Under the pieces are notes generated by a model. The model did no database searches. It was not told the origin of the DNA and worked only from the letters and a program-made list of their open reading frames with translations. A program made the position numbers and the translations under genes. DNA of 64,000 bases from Methanobrevibacter sp. (GTDB lineage: Archaea > Methanobacteriota > Methanobacteria > Methanobacteriales > Methanobacteriaceae): contig NZ_SUTM01000005.1 in the NCBI RefSeq assembly GCF_015062935.1, positions 41,642 through 105,641 on the forward strand, given 5' to 3'. Shown here one piece after another: positions 6,959-14,720 of this stretch (positions are counted from its first letter, which is position 1; every line of letters starts with the position of its first letter).

Positions 6959-8179
6959 TTATTCGAGAATTTCATCAATAAGCTTTTTGGCCCTTTCACC
7001 GTCGCTCCAGTCAACAATCACAACAATGGCGGTCTGTGATGAATTGATTTCAATAATTGGAATATTATTTTTCCTGAGCTGTTCGGTTATTGAAGCTATG
7101 ATTCCAGGCTTTTCAATAACGTCAAGACTGACGATTGTAATCATGGCGGTGTCTTTTCCCAGTGAAAGGGAATCGAAAACATCACTTTCAAGAACAAAAT
7201 CGTGCAGTGCCTTATAAGCCTTTTGAGCTTCCTCTTTTTCAATAAATATTGTGATTGAATTGTCACCTACTGAAACCTTGTAGATGTTCAGGTCATTTTC
7301 TGCCATATAATTTGTCAGATCGGATAGGATTCCTGTTTTGGAAAGCAGTGAATCTCCCACAATGGCAATAATTGAAAGGGGATCCTTGTACATTGAAACT
7401 GTCTTCAATGTTGAATCGTCAAAAGGGCCTATGATTTCTGTTCCGCTTGCGGTCAAATCAACATGTGAACAGTTGATGATTTTAGCCTTCATATCCTTGG
7501 TTTTGAATTTCAGAGCATGAGGGTGAATCAGCCTGACTCCCTGTGTAGAAAGGTTTCTCAGCTCCTCAACGGAAATCTCCTCAACGAGCTTTGCCTTTTC
7601 AATCTGGTTAGGGTCACTTGACATGACTCCGTCAACGTCACTTACAATAATGGTTTCATCAACATTCAGGGTGTTAGCAATGAGAAATGCGGTAATGTCA
7701 CTTCCTCCACGTCCGATGGTTGTAACCTCTCCGTGAGGTCCCTTTCCTAAAAATCCGCAGACAACAGGTATTATTCCCTGATTAAGCAATATTTTAAGTG
7801 TGTTGATTTTTGCCTGGCTTTGAACAAGGTCAATTTTAGCCTCTAAAAAATTAGTGTTGGTGATCACCGGCCACAGGTCATTGTATGGGTCGATGACTTC
7901 GGCTTTAACGCCGTAAACTTCAATGGCTGCTTTCAGTAGTCTTGCACTGGTCCTCTCACCCATGGCCATAATCTCCGCCTTCTGGGCATCTGTCAGAAAG
8001 TGTCCGACAGCTTCATTTGAAAGGTTAATTAACTCATCTGTGGTATTGCTTGTAGCTGAAGCAATAACAACTATCTGATTTCCTTTCTCATGTTCTTTTA
8101 TAACAGATTGGGCTGCCATTTTTATTTTGGCCCCATCTGCCAGTGCATTTCCGTCAAACTTCGCTACTAATAAAACCAT
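6959..8179 (-). CDS. lysC: Aspartate kinase
   Basis: This 406-residue protein is an amino-acid kinase domain followed by two ACT domains. Recognised kinase segments are GRGGSDITAFLIANTL, SDVDGVMSSDPNQI and VRLIHPHALKFKTKDM, all characteristic of aspartokinase. It phosphorylates aspartate, the first step to lysine, threonine and methionine. The ACT region (~residues 260-406, with DSLLSKTGILSDLTNYMAEN and VIEKPGIIASITEQL) suggests feedback control. The N-terminal motif is unusual: KFDGNALADG replaces the usual KFGGTSV, and IASATSNTT replaces the usual VSAM stretch. I chose the ATG at 8179 because AGGTGA lies 5 bases upstream; the GTG at 8188 is inside that Shine-Dalgarno sequence. It is a stand-alone gene. 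Confidence 0.88.
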   Translation of the reverse strand: MVLLVAKFDGNALADGAKIKMAAQSVIKEHEKGNQIVVIASATSNTTDELINLSNEAVGHFLTDAQKAEIMAMGERTSARLLKAAIEVYGVKAEVIDPYNDLWPVITNTNFLEAKIDLVQSQAKINTLKILLNQGIIPVVCGFLGKGPHGEVTTIGRGGSDITAFLIANTLNVDETIIVSDVDGVMSSDPNQIEKAKLVEEISVEELRNLSTQGVRLIHPHALKFKTKDMKAKIINCSHVDLTASGTEIIGPFDDSTLKTVSMYKDPLSIIAIVGDSLLSKTGILSDLTNYMAENDLNIYKVSVGDNSITIFIEKEEAQKAYKALHDFVLESDVFDSLSLGKDTAMITIVSLDVIEKPGIIASITEQLRKNNIPIIEINSSQTAIVVIVDWSDGERAKKLIDEILE

Positions 8180-8240
8180 TAAATTCACCTATTACAGTAC
8201 TATTTGTAATTGGATTTTAATAAAAGTTTTTATCTTAATT

Positions 8241-8286
8241 GTGCAAGAATACCACGACCTCCTTTTAGGTCGTGGATGAATTGCAC
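8241..8286 (+). repeat. Left-end hairpin of the tnpB element
   Basis: CCACGACCT (8252-8260) pairs perfectly with AGGTCGTGG (8267-8275) around a 6-base loop. Outside this, GTGCAA (8241-8246) pairs with TTGCAC (8281-8286). IS200/IS605 ends carry such imperfect palindromes for TnpA recognition. Confidence 0.7.
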
Positions 8287-8408
8287 AAAAACAGGGTATG
8301 GATATTATTAGTTTTCAAATGCTCTCTCACTATTTGTTTATATTATGGTTATTTAATATTATTATTGTGTGTTTTTATAATTTGTAAAAAATTTTAAAAA
8401 ACCCGTTT

Positions 8409-9566
8409 TTGGATGTGATTCATGTGTTTTCTGAATATAATACTGTTAATAAAGGTATTGTGGTTAAATTGTATCCTGATGAAAGTATGAGGGATAAAAT
8501 TAATCAGAATATTGGTAATGCCAGGTTTACTTGGAATAAATTATTACAGGAATATCAGGAAACATTTGAATTGTTTAAAAAACAAGGATACACAAAGTTA
8601 CAATGCAACATAAAAACATTCAATACAATGTTGAATATGCTGAAAACACAATATTCATTCTTGTATGAAAGTGAGTCAAGCAGTTTGCAGCAGGTTTTCC
8701 GTGACCTATTACAGGCATTTAAAAGATTCTTCAACAATACATCCAGTTATCCTAGATTCAAATCCAAAAAGAATCCAAAACATAGCTTCAGAATACAAAA
8801 CAACAATAATATCAAAATACAGGACAATATAATTGTTTTACCAAAATTGGGACAAGTACATTACAGAACCAGCAACCATTATAAAAAACTACTAAAAGAA
8901 TCTAAAATCAACAATGTAACAATTAAAAAGGAGCACGGTCACTTTTATGCAGTTTTCAACATCGAAACAAATGTAGAGACAATGGATTATACTTATAATA
9001 TTGTGGGAATTGATCTTGGTATGAGAACATTAGCAACCCTCAGCAACGGACTAAAGATAGCCAATTTAGACACACGCCATGAGGAGAAAATGATTAAAAA
9101 ATACCAAAAAATCCTATCACGAAAAAAATACAACAGCAACCGCTACAACAAAACACTAAAAACACTAGGAAAATGGATAAAAAGAAAAAACAACCGCATA
9201 AAAGACGCATACCACAAATTAAGCCACTACCTAGTCAAAAAATACGACCTAATCTGTATGGAAACACTAGACATACGCGAAATGTTCGAACAAACCGATT
9301 ATAGCAAAAAACTACAAAATATCAGCTGGTACAAACTATTGGAAATGATCAAATACAAATGCCAATGGTACAATAAAATATTCATCCAAATAAGCCAATG
9401 GCACCCATCCAGCAAAAACTGTAACGTATGCGGATACTACAACAAAGATCTAGGCGACGAAAAAAAATGGACATGCCCACACTGCAAAACACAACACGAC
9501 AGAGACATAAACGCAGCAAAAAACATCAAACAAGAAGGATTCAGACTTCTTAAAGAAAAAAAATAA
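8409..9566 (+). CDS. tnpB: TnpB, RNA-guided nuclease/IS605 OrfB-type protein
   Basis: This 385-residue protein has the full TnpB layout. An N-terminal helical/WED region (GIVVKLYPDESMRDKIN, then ARFTWNKLL) comes first. The RuvC-I motif GIDLGMRTLATLSNG (~residue 200) follows, then RuvC-II CMETLDIREMF (~283). A zinc ribbon has two CxxC pairs (CNVCG and CPHC), and RuvC-III is DRDINAAKNI (~365). All three acidic catalytic residues are present, so the nuclease looks intact. TnpB proteins use an omega RNA made from the element's right end to cut DNA next to a target-adjacent motif. The start is uncertain: TTG at 8409 fits a TATA box near 8373-8380 and a leaderless transcript, while GTGs at 8415 and 8424 are alternatives. 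No Shine-Dalgarno sequence is seen. Confidence 0.9.
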   Translation: MDVIHVFSEYNTVNKGIVVKLYPDESMRDKINQNIGNARFTWNKLLQEYQETFELFKKQGYTKLQCNIKTFNTMLNMLKTQYSFLYESESSSLQQVFRDLLQAFKRFFNNTSSYPRFKSKKNPKHSFRIQNNNNIKIQDNIIVLPKLGQVHYRTSNHYKKLLKESKINNVTIKKEHGHFYAVFNIETNVETMDYTYNIVGIDLGMRTLATLSNGLKIANLDTRHEEKMIKKYQKILSRKKYNSNRYNKTLKTLGKWIKRKNNRIKDAYHKLSHYLVKKYDLICMETLDIREMFEQTDYSKKLQNISWYKLLEMIKYKCQWYNKIFIQISQWHPSSKNCNVCGYYNKDLGDEKKWTCPHCKTQHDRDINAAKNIKQEGFRLLKEKK

Positions 9567-9674
9567 AATGAACCTCAGGGACTGGGGGGATAGCACGGTA
9601 ATACTACTTTCGTGGGAAAGTACCAGCCCGTGAAGTAAGAATCCTCGACCTCTTCCAAGGTCGAGGTAGTTCAA
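9567..9674 (+). ncRNA. Probable omega RNA (reRNA) scaffold of the TnpB element
   Basis: The ~108 bases between the tnpB stop and the right end fold into nested stems. CACGG (9594-9598) pairs with CCGTG (9628-9632), enclosing TACTTTC/GAAAGTA (9605-9611 with 9616-9622). The end hairpin CCTCGACCT/AGGTCGAGG (9643-9651 with 9658-9666) follows. This is where omega RNAs lie in known TnpB elements. The guide would be the host sequence just downstream, from about 9675. The 5' end is probably within the tnpB 3' region. Confidence 0.55.
9643..9666 (+). repeat. Right-end hairpin of the tnpB element
   Basis: CCTCGACCT and AGGTCGAGG form a perfect 9-bp stem with loop CTTCCA. It is closely related in sequence to the left-end stem. 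TTCAA, a plausible cleavage-site sequence, follows within four bases. Confidence 0.7.
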
Positions 9675-9675
9675 A

Positions 9676-9870
9676 ATGAAAATTATAAAATTCAAATCAA
9701 CAAGAATATCTGATGTATGCGATTTGATATGGATGTCTAAATTCAGAACTGGCAGCTCAATTGAGGATATCATTGTGGAATTGGTTGGTATTTTCAATAA
9801 TATTAATGTTGGGAGAAATTGCCGGGAATTCTTCGCAAATGCATTACGATGTGGGCTGGAAAATTCATAG
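9676..9870 (+). CDS. Short open frame at the right edge of the tnpB element, uncertain
   Basis: This 64-codon frame begins with an ATG one or two bases after the likely right end of the element. It encodes a mostly soluble sequence (KSTRISDVCDLIWMSKFRTG, then SIEDIIVELVGIFNNINVG). I do not recognise the family. No ribosome binding site of host origin precedes it, because the upstream bases belong to the element. It could be the remnant of a gene whose 5' part was lost or displaced, or not a gene at all. The next gene starts 40 bases later on the same strand. Confidence 0.25.
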   Translation: MKIIKFKSTRISDVCDLIWMSKFRTGSSIEDIIVELVGIFNNINVGRNCREFFANALRCGLENS

Positions 9871-9910
9871 AAGACGAAAATAAAATTAAATAGTAATAAG
9901 GGGTTTAAAC

Positions 9911-10228
9911 ATGTCTGCAATGGAAACAGATGAATTAGTAAGTCAAGTAATGAAAACCGTACGTATTGAAGGAGAATTATACAGAGCTTATGAAAAAGGT
10001 TTTGATCAGGGCCTAAAAAAAGGTAGGAAGATTAGTCGTGAATTGGGTAAGGAAATAGGTTTTGAGGAAGGTAAAGTAATGGGTCTCGAAGAAGGTTCCA
10101 GAGATACCGAGTTCAAGTTCATTTCCAAACTTCTTGAAAAATTCACTCCTGAGGAAATCGCTGCTGACTATGACGTTTCCATTCAGAGAGTATATGAAAT
10201 TCAGGAAAAAATAAAAAAAGAAAAATAA
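9911..10228 (+). CDS. Small hypothetical protein resembling the C-terminal tail of Rpn/PD-(D/E)XK transposase-like proteins
   Basis: This 105-residue hydrophilic protein starts at an ATG with AGGGG about 7 bases upstream. Residues ~30-65 are Gly-Glu/Lys repeats (KGFDQGLKKGRKISRELGKE, then GFEEGKVMGLEEGS), predicted as a charged helix. The C-terminus (FISKLLEKFTPEEIAADYDV) looks like a small helical module. Such GxxxG-x-EG tails end many Rpn-family recombination-promoting nucleases and related transposase-like proteins, but the nuclease domain is missing. It may be a free-standing tail-like protein or a remnant of a longer gene broken near the tnpB insertion. Its function is unknown. Confidence 0.55.
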   Translation: MSAMETDELVSQVMKTVRIEGELYRAYEKGFDQGLKKGRKISRELGKEIGFEEGKVMGLEEGSRDTEFKFISKLLEKFTPEEIAADYDVSIQRVYEIQEKIKKEK

Positions 10229-10248
10229 GTGAATTCAATCACTTATTT
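10223..10248. terminator. Bidirectional terminator between convergent genes
   Basis: AAATAAGTGA (10223-10232) and TCACTTATTT (10239-10248) form a perfect 10-bp stem with loop ATTCAA. The stem includes the stop codons of both flanking genes (10226-10228 plus strand, 10243-10245 minus strand) and is A/T-flanked on both sides. Confidence 0.7.
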
Positions 10249-13200
10249 TTTTACTTTAACTGTTTTTTTGACAGTGTCTTTAAGGTATGTTGCCTGGTAG
10301 GTAACTTTTTTACCTACTTTGAGCTTTTTAAGGACACTTGATTTTATTGTAACCTTTGCAACACCTTTTTTGCTGGTTTTTGCAGTATATTTCTTGCCGT
10401 TGAACTTGAAAGTTATCTTTTTGGATTTAAGATATTTTCCGTTGACTTTGGCAAGTGTTGCAGTTAAAACCAGTTTTTTGCCTGATTTTTTAACGGTTGC
10501 ACTTTTAAGTGTTACCACGTGTTTTACGGTGAGCTTTTTGGTTGCTGAAACTCCAAGGGCGGTTGCCATGACATTGTATGTTTTTGGAATTTGTGTTACC
10601 TTAAAACTGGCAATACCTTTTTCATTGGTTGTTGTTGTTTTTACTGTTTTTCCGTTTACCTTAAATACAACTGCAACTCCGTTTGCAAGTTTGCCGTCGG
10701 TTCCGTATACTGTCACTGAATAGTATTTTCCTGCGGAATACTGAACTGTTGAGGCTTTGGCAATTATTTTGGCATCAACAATAACTGTTGTGTTTGTTGT
10801 TTTAACCATTGGGGAGTATTTGTCATCTCCTGAATATGAAATGGTAACGTCATAGTTTCCTGCAGGCAGATTATCTGCAGTAACTGATGCTTTTCCGTTA
10901 ATGACTTCTGCAGTGTATGTATTGTTTGCGATTGTCACTGTCAGTGTACCTGTTGCATCTTCAGGCAGGTTGATTGAGTAAGTCGGTGTTTTGGAACTTG
11001 TAGCATTCTTTACAGGAATGATGTCTTCACTTACGTCCTTTTCGGCTTCCCTCACTTTGAACGCCACACTCTGTGTGCCTGCTGAAACCTTGTCGTTTCC
11101 TTCATATTTTGCAGTTATTGTGTGCTCACCTGCTTTCAGGTTATGAACAGTTACGCTTGCGGCACCGTCCCTGATTTCAGCAGTGTAGTTGGCATTTCCT
11201 ATTTCAACGGCAATGTTTCCGGTGGCATCCTTGTTTATTGTGAATGTTACTGTTGCGGTTTCTCCTTCATTGATGTCTCTGGCATTGACAGTAAGGTTTG
11301 CTGCGACTTTTTGTACGGTCTTTTCACCGAGTTTAACAGATCTTTTGCTGATTGATGTGTATTTGTCGTTTCCTGTGTATGAAAATGTCACGTTGTCATC
11401 TGAGTTCAAATCAGCTCCTGTGATTGTTGCTTTTCCGTTTTTCAGTGTTGCCTGATAGAATTTATCGTTAGCTTTTACGATAACATCTCCTGTTGCATCT
11501 TCATTCAGCTCCACAATCATGTTGTCATCGGATTTGGAAATTAGAATGTCGCTTTCAGGTTTTGTAACGGTTATTATGTATATTTCATCATATGATGCTG
11601 CGGAGTATGATCCGTAGAGTTCATCGCCTGTGTATTCTGCAGCGCAATAGTAATTTCCGATAGGAAGGCCGGATAGGGATATTTTACCCACTCCATTTTT
11701 AACGCTTGTATTCATGTTAAATACATTTAAATTACCGTTGGCATCACTTGGAAGGGTTATGGTGAAGTATTCATCACTTCCAACAGTCATTGTTTGTGGA
11801 AATGTGAATATCGGACTTGCATATAAACTTAATGCATTCAATTTCACATTGTATTTGCCGTCATCATATTTGATGTAATAGAATGTGTGGGCTAATTGGA
11901 ATTTTTCCAGTGTGACTGTTGCTTTTCCGTTGCTCAGCTGATATTCTCCGTCAGTGATTTCATAGTCTTCATCGCTTGTTTCGTTATATATTGTGTGGTA
12001 AATGTATAGTTTGCCCTTTGCATCGTCCGGAAGTTCAACTGTAAATGATACTGAATTTCCAATGTTTACAAATTCGTATAGCATTTTAAGTGTTCCGTTG
12101 AGCAAAGGCATTATTTCGACCCGTTCATAAATTCCATTGAAATAGTCGTATTCCTCATTTTCGATATCGCTGATTTCGGCATTTATGCTGTGCTCTCCAA
12201 ATCCGAGGTTATTAATTACGGCTGAAGCCTTTCCGTTGATGATGTTCACTGTTTTAAGTTCAACTCTCTCATTGCCGTTTTCATCATAAATGTAGAGTTT
12301 TGCGTTGAGGTCCTGAGGAGCGTTCACGGTGAATGTGATTTCCTCGCCATATGCCATATATTCCCTAATGTTGGTTGAAATGACCTCTCTGTTATTTTCG
12401 TCAGGATTTACAAAAAAGGTTCCCATATTCTCGCTCAGTTCAGGATATTTGTCGCCGTCATATTTTACCTGAACTTCATATTCTCCGAGACTTAAGTTGG
12501 AAACTGTCAATTCGGCTTTTCCGTTGGTGAGCGGAACTTTGTAGTCCTTATCGACAGTAACAATCAGGTTTCCGGTTACTTCAAGAGGCACTTCAAATGT
12601 AAATGTTATGCTGTCGCTGGCATACATGTAGTTCGCTTCCTGATAATAGTAATGGCCATATTGTGCTTTGACAGGGGATTTTTCGGACTTTTCAACATTT
12701 GAATTCTTATATATTATTTCCACTTCATGAGGTCCGTAAGTCATATTTTCTGCAAATATGTTGATGTTTTCATCTACAATGCCCATGTCAACAATTTCGC
12801 CATCAACGATTAAAGTATAATATCCGTTTTCATAGATTGTCTCTATTCGTCCAAATTCATTGGAACTGGTGTAATTTTCATAAGTTCCAATATCTGTTAT
12901 TTCATCTATGTGGATAATTACATCAACAACGTCGAATGTGGTGGTTGCAGATGTTGGCTTGAAATAGTCATTACCAGTATAATCTATTTTAAGTGTGTGC
13001 TGGCCGAAATCAAGTGAAGATCCGTTCAATGATTCATGCATATCTGCGAGTTGGGTTTCGAAAAGTTTTCCGTCAATGAATATTTTTAAATTGCCTGAAA
13101 TTTCATCCGGAAGGCCATATATTTCATAATAGAAATATTCCTCTCCTTTAAGGATGTCTGATACTGTTACGTTCATTTTGAGTTCCGGTCTGATGTCTGA

Positions 13201-14544
13201 AACTTTTGTAGTAATCCAGTCATAATAGGTGTAGTCATCGCTTTCAAAGCTTAAGTCAATGCCCAGATTTTTAAAGACTCCCCAATCTGATTCTGCACTT
13301 TCAAGATTGAAAATTTCAATGCTTCCTTTTCCGTTTTTTACACTTACGCTTTTCTCTTCTCCGCCAATGTTTAATGTCAATGTTCCTTCATATGCGCTTG
13401 GCAGTGTGATTGTAAGGTAGTTTTTGTCCTTTGAATATATGTAGGATGCAAGGTCTACATTTGGATGTACATTAATGTATGGGCTGTAGTTATATTCATC
13501 CTCAAATTCTCCCATGGTGACTGTGTAGTCGCTTCCGGTGTAGTTTGCATAAATTGCATGGTTTCCCAAATCCAGACCGGAAATATCAACGCTTGCAAAG
13601 CCGTCCTTTACAGGAGAGCTTCCAATCAGTTCATATGATTCGATTGTGTTGTCCTCGTTATTTATAGTTACTTCATAAACGTTGAGGCTGCCTTTGGCAT
13701 CACTTGGCAGAGTCAGATATGCGTTGGTTTTTCCATCGAAATCAATTGATGTGCCATTGAGCATTATCTTAGGGTACATGTCAATGTCAATTTCTTTTGA
13801 ATCGGTGGGATAGTCGCTTCCTGTGTAGGTGAATATCAATTCGTTTTCACCTATTTTCAATGCGGTGTATGGTATTAGGAGGGAATAGCCTAACTCATCA
13901 TTGTTTTTTTCTATTTCATCTTTGGTTATTGTGTATTTTTTTCCGTTGATTGTGTAGGAAACGTCTCCTTCAGCCGCATGTAATCTTATGTAAATTGGCA
14001 GATTCTCTCCGTATGTTAGTGATTCTTCAATTTCATCAGCGGGTAATGCTTTAAAGCCCCAGTTCACAACAACGTCGTAAGTTTCATTAAATCCTTCGAA
14101 TTTATCGTCGTCATGGTATGAAACTTTAACTGTGTATGTTTTGTAGGTCAAATCAAGTCCCAGGTCATCTGCAGTCAGGCTGGCATACGGTTTTTTGTCT
14201 ATATTGGCGGAATATGCTTTTTCACTGTCCACGTAAACATCAAGAATTCCGCCGTTTCCATGTTCCCAGAAGTCCCAGGATATGAATTCGTCATATTTAT
14301 GTTCCTTGATGTTGTATTCCTCCGGAACCTGGATGCTATAGTCCAGATAGCTGTCGTCTTCATAGTTATCGTCATCTTCGCCGTCTGATATGATATCGTC
14401 TGCAAAGATATTGTCATCTTCGAGAGGTAGTGCAATGGAGTCCTGTGTTTCATTAAAGTTCAGGTCATCCGCCGCACTAACTGCACTTATTGTCAGTATT
14501 GCAAGCAACATCAGCGTTGCCGCCAGTATTTTTCTATACTTCAT
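10243..14544 (-). CDS. Adhesin-like protein, many Ig-like repeats (ALP 1)
   Basis: This secreted protein has 1433 residues. The signal peptide MKYRKILAATLMLLAILTIS ends at AVSA|ADD. An acidic stretch (EDDDNYEDDSYLDY) follows, then roughly a dozen divergent Ig-like repeats of ~90 residues. Their recurring core is G-N-L-x-V, then NGKA, then a GxYxxxxxYxGDxxY ending (for example GNLIVTVDKDYKVPLTNGKA). The P module (YSAGKYYSVTVYGTDGKLAN) comes at ~1250 and the Lys-rich T module occupies ~1350-1433. N-x-S/T sequons are frequent. The start at 14544 gives a canonical signal peptide; the longer frame up to 14718 is rejected. A TATA box lies ~80 bases upstream. Proteins of this kind in Methanobrevibacter are thought to mediate attachment to hosts or partner microbes. 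The ligand is unknown. Confidence 0.85.
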   Translation of the reverse strand: MKYRKILAATLMLLAILTISAVSAADDLNFNETQDSIALPLEDDNIFADDIISDGEDDDNYEDDSYLDYSIQVPEEYNIKEHKYDEFISWDFWEHGNGGILDVYVDSEKAYSANIDKKPYASLTADDLGLDLTYKTYTVKVSYHDDDKFEGFNETYDVVVNWGFKALPADEIEESLTYGENLPIYIRLHAAEGDVSYTINGKKYTITKDEIEKNNDELGYSLLIPYTALKIGENELIFTYTGSDYPTDSKEIDIDMYPKIMLNGTSIDFDGKTNAYLTLPSDAKGSLNVYEVTINNEDNTIESYELIGSSPVKDGFASVDISGLDLGNHAIYANYTGSDYTVTMGEFEDEYNYSPYINVHPNVDLASYIYSKDKNYLTITLPSAYEGTLTLNIGGEEKSVSVKNGKGSIEIFNLESAESDWGVFKNLGIDLSFESDDYTYYDWITTKVSDIRPELKMNVTVSDILKGEEYFYYEIYGLPDEISGNLKIFIDGKLFETQLADMHESLNGSSLDFGQHTLKIDYTGNDYFKPTSATTTFDVVDVIIHIDEITDIGTYENYTSSNEFGRIETIYENGYYTLIVDGEIVDMGIVDENINIFAENMTYGPHEVEIIYKNSNVEKSEKSPVKAQYGHYYYQEANYMYASDSITFTFEVPLEVTGNLIVTVDKDYKVPLTNGKAELTVSNLSLGEYEVQVKYDGDKYPELSENMGTFFVNPDENNREVISTNIREYMAYGEEITFTVNAPQDLNAKLYIYDENGNERVELKTVNIINGKASAVINNLGFGEHSINAEISDIENEEYDYFNGIYERVEIMPLLNGTLKMLYEFVNIGNSVSFTVELPDDAKGKLYIYHTIYNETSDEDYEITDGEYQLSNGKATVTLEKFQLAHTFYYIKYDDGKYNVKLNALSLYASPIFTFPQTMTVGSDEYFTITLPSDANGNLNVFNMNTSVKNGVGKISLSGLPIGNYYCAAEYTGDELYGSYSAASYDEIYIITVTKPESDILISKSDDNMIVELNEDATGDVIVKANDKFYQATLKNGKATITGADLNSDDNVTFSYTGNDKYTSISKRSVKLGEKTVQKVAANLTVNARDINEGETATVTFTINKDATGNIAVEIGNANYTAEIRDGAASVTVHNLKAGEHTITAKYEGNDKVSAGTQSVAFKVREAEKDVSEDIIPVKNATSSKTPTYSINLPEDATGTLTVTIANNTYTAEVINGKASVTADNLPAGNYDVTISYSGDDKYSPMVKTTNTTVIVDAKIIAKASTVQYSAGKYYSVTVYGTDGKLANGVAVVFKVNGKTVKTTTTNEKGIASFKVTQIPKTYNVMATALGVSATKKLTVKHVVTLKSATVKKSGKKLVLTATLAKVNGKYLKSKKITFKFNGKKYTAKTSKKGVAKVTIKSSVLKKLKVGKKVTYQATYLKDTVKKTVKVKK

Positions 14545-14620
14545 AATATCACATATATTAATCGAAATAATATTCAAATTGAATACAAGTTGAATATAAT
14601 TAATATTTATTTTAAATGAA

Positions 14621-14630
14621 GTATATATAG
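14621..14630 (-). promoter_or_regulatory. TATA box of ALP 1
   Basis: On the minus strand this reads CTATATATAC preceded by AAAT, about 80 bases before the ATG at 14544. It implies a leader of ~50 nt. Confidence 0.45.
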
Positions 14631-14701
14631 ATTTGTAAAATTTCTGAACTTTAATTAGCCTTTTAAAAAAAATTAGAATATTAATTAAAAAAATAATAAA
14701 A

Positions 14702-14720
14702 AAGTGAAAGTTATTCACTT
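14702..14720 (-). terminator. Stop-overlapping hairpin of ALP 2
   Basis: AAGTGAA (14702-14708) pairs with TTCACTT (14714-14720). The stop codon at 14719-14721 is part of the stem, and a T-rich stretch follows on the minus strand. The stem sequence matches the terminator of ALP 1. Confidence 0.55.

Larger units (their letters stand above)
8241..9674 (+). mobile_element. Solo tnpB element of the IS200/IS605 superfamily
   Basis: The element is bounded by two related subterminal hairpins (8252-8275 and 9643-9666) and contains a tnpB gene but no tnpA. Both stems share the core CGACCT/AGGTCG. The exact ends cannot be fixed without an empty-site comparison. The limits given are from the outer GTGCAA at 8241 to TTCAA after the right hairpin. 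It lies between the aspartate kinase promoter region and a short open frame. Without TnpA it would need to be mobilised in trans, or persist through TnpB activity. Confidence 0.75.

Noticed and set aside
9450..9920. Minus-strand open frame of 156 codons across the end of tnpB
   Set aside because: It overlaps the catalytic end of tnpB, the right-end hairpin and the next gene, and its product is an unlikely Phe/Leu/Ser mix; it is a shadow frame.
14545..14718. 58-codon N-terminal extension of ALP 1
   Set aside because: It would bury the signal peptide behind a Lys/Phe/Ile-rich sequence with no ribosome binding site and would span the likely TATA box; the ATG at 14544 gives a normal signal peptide.
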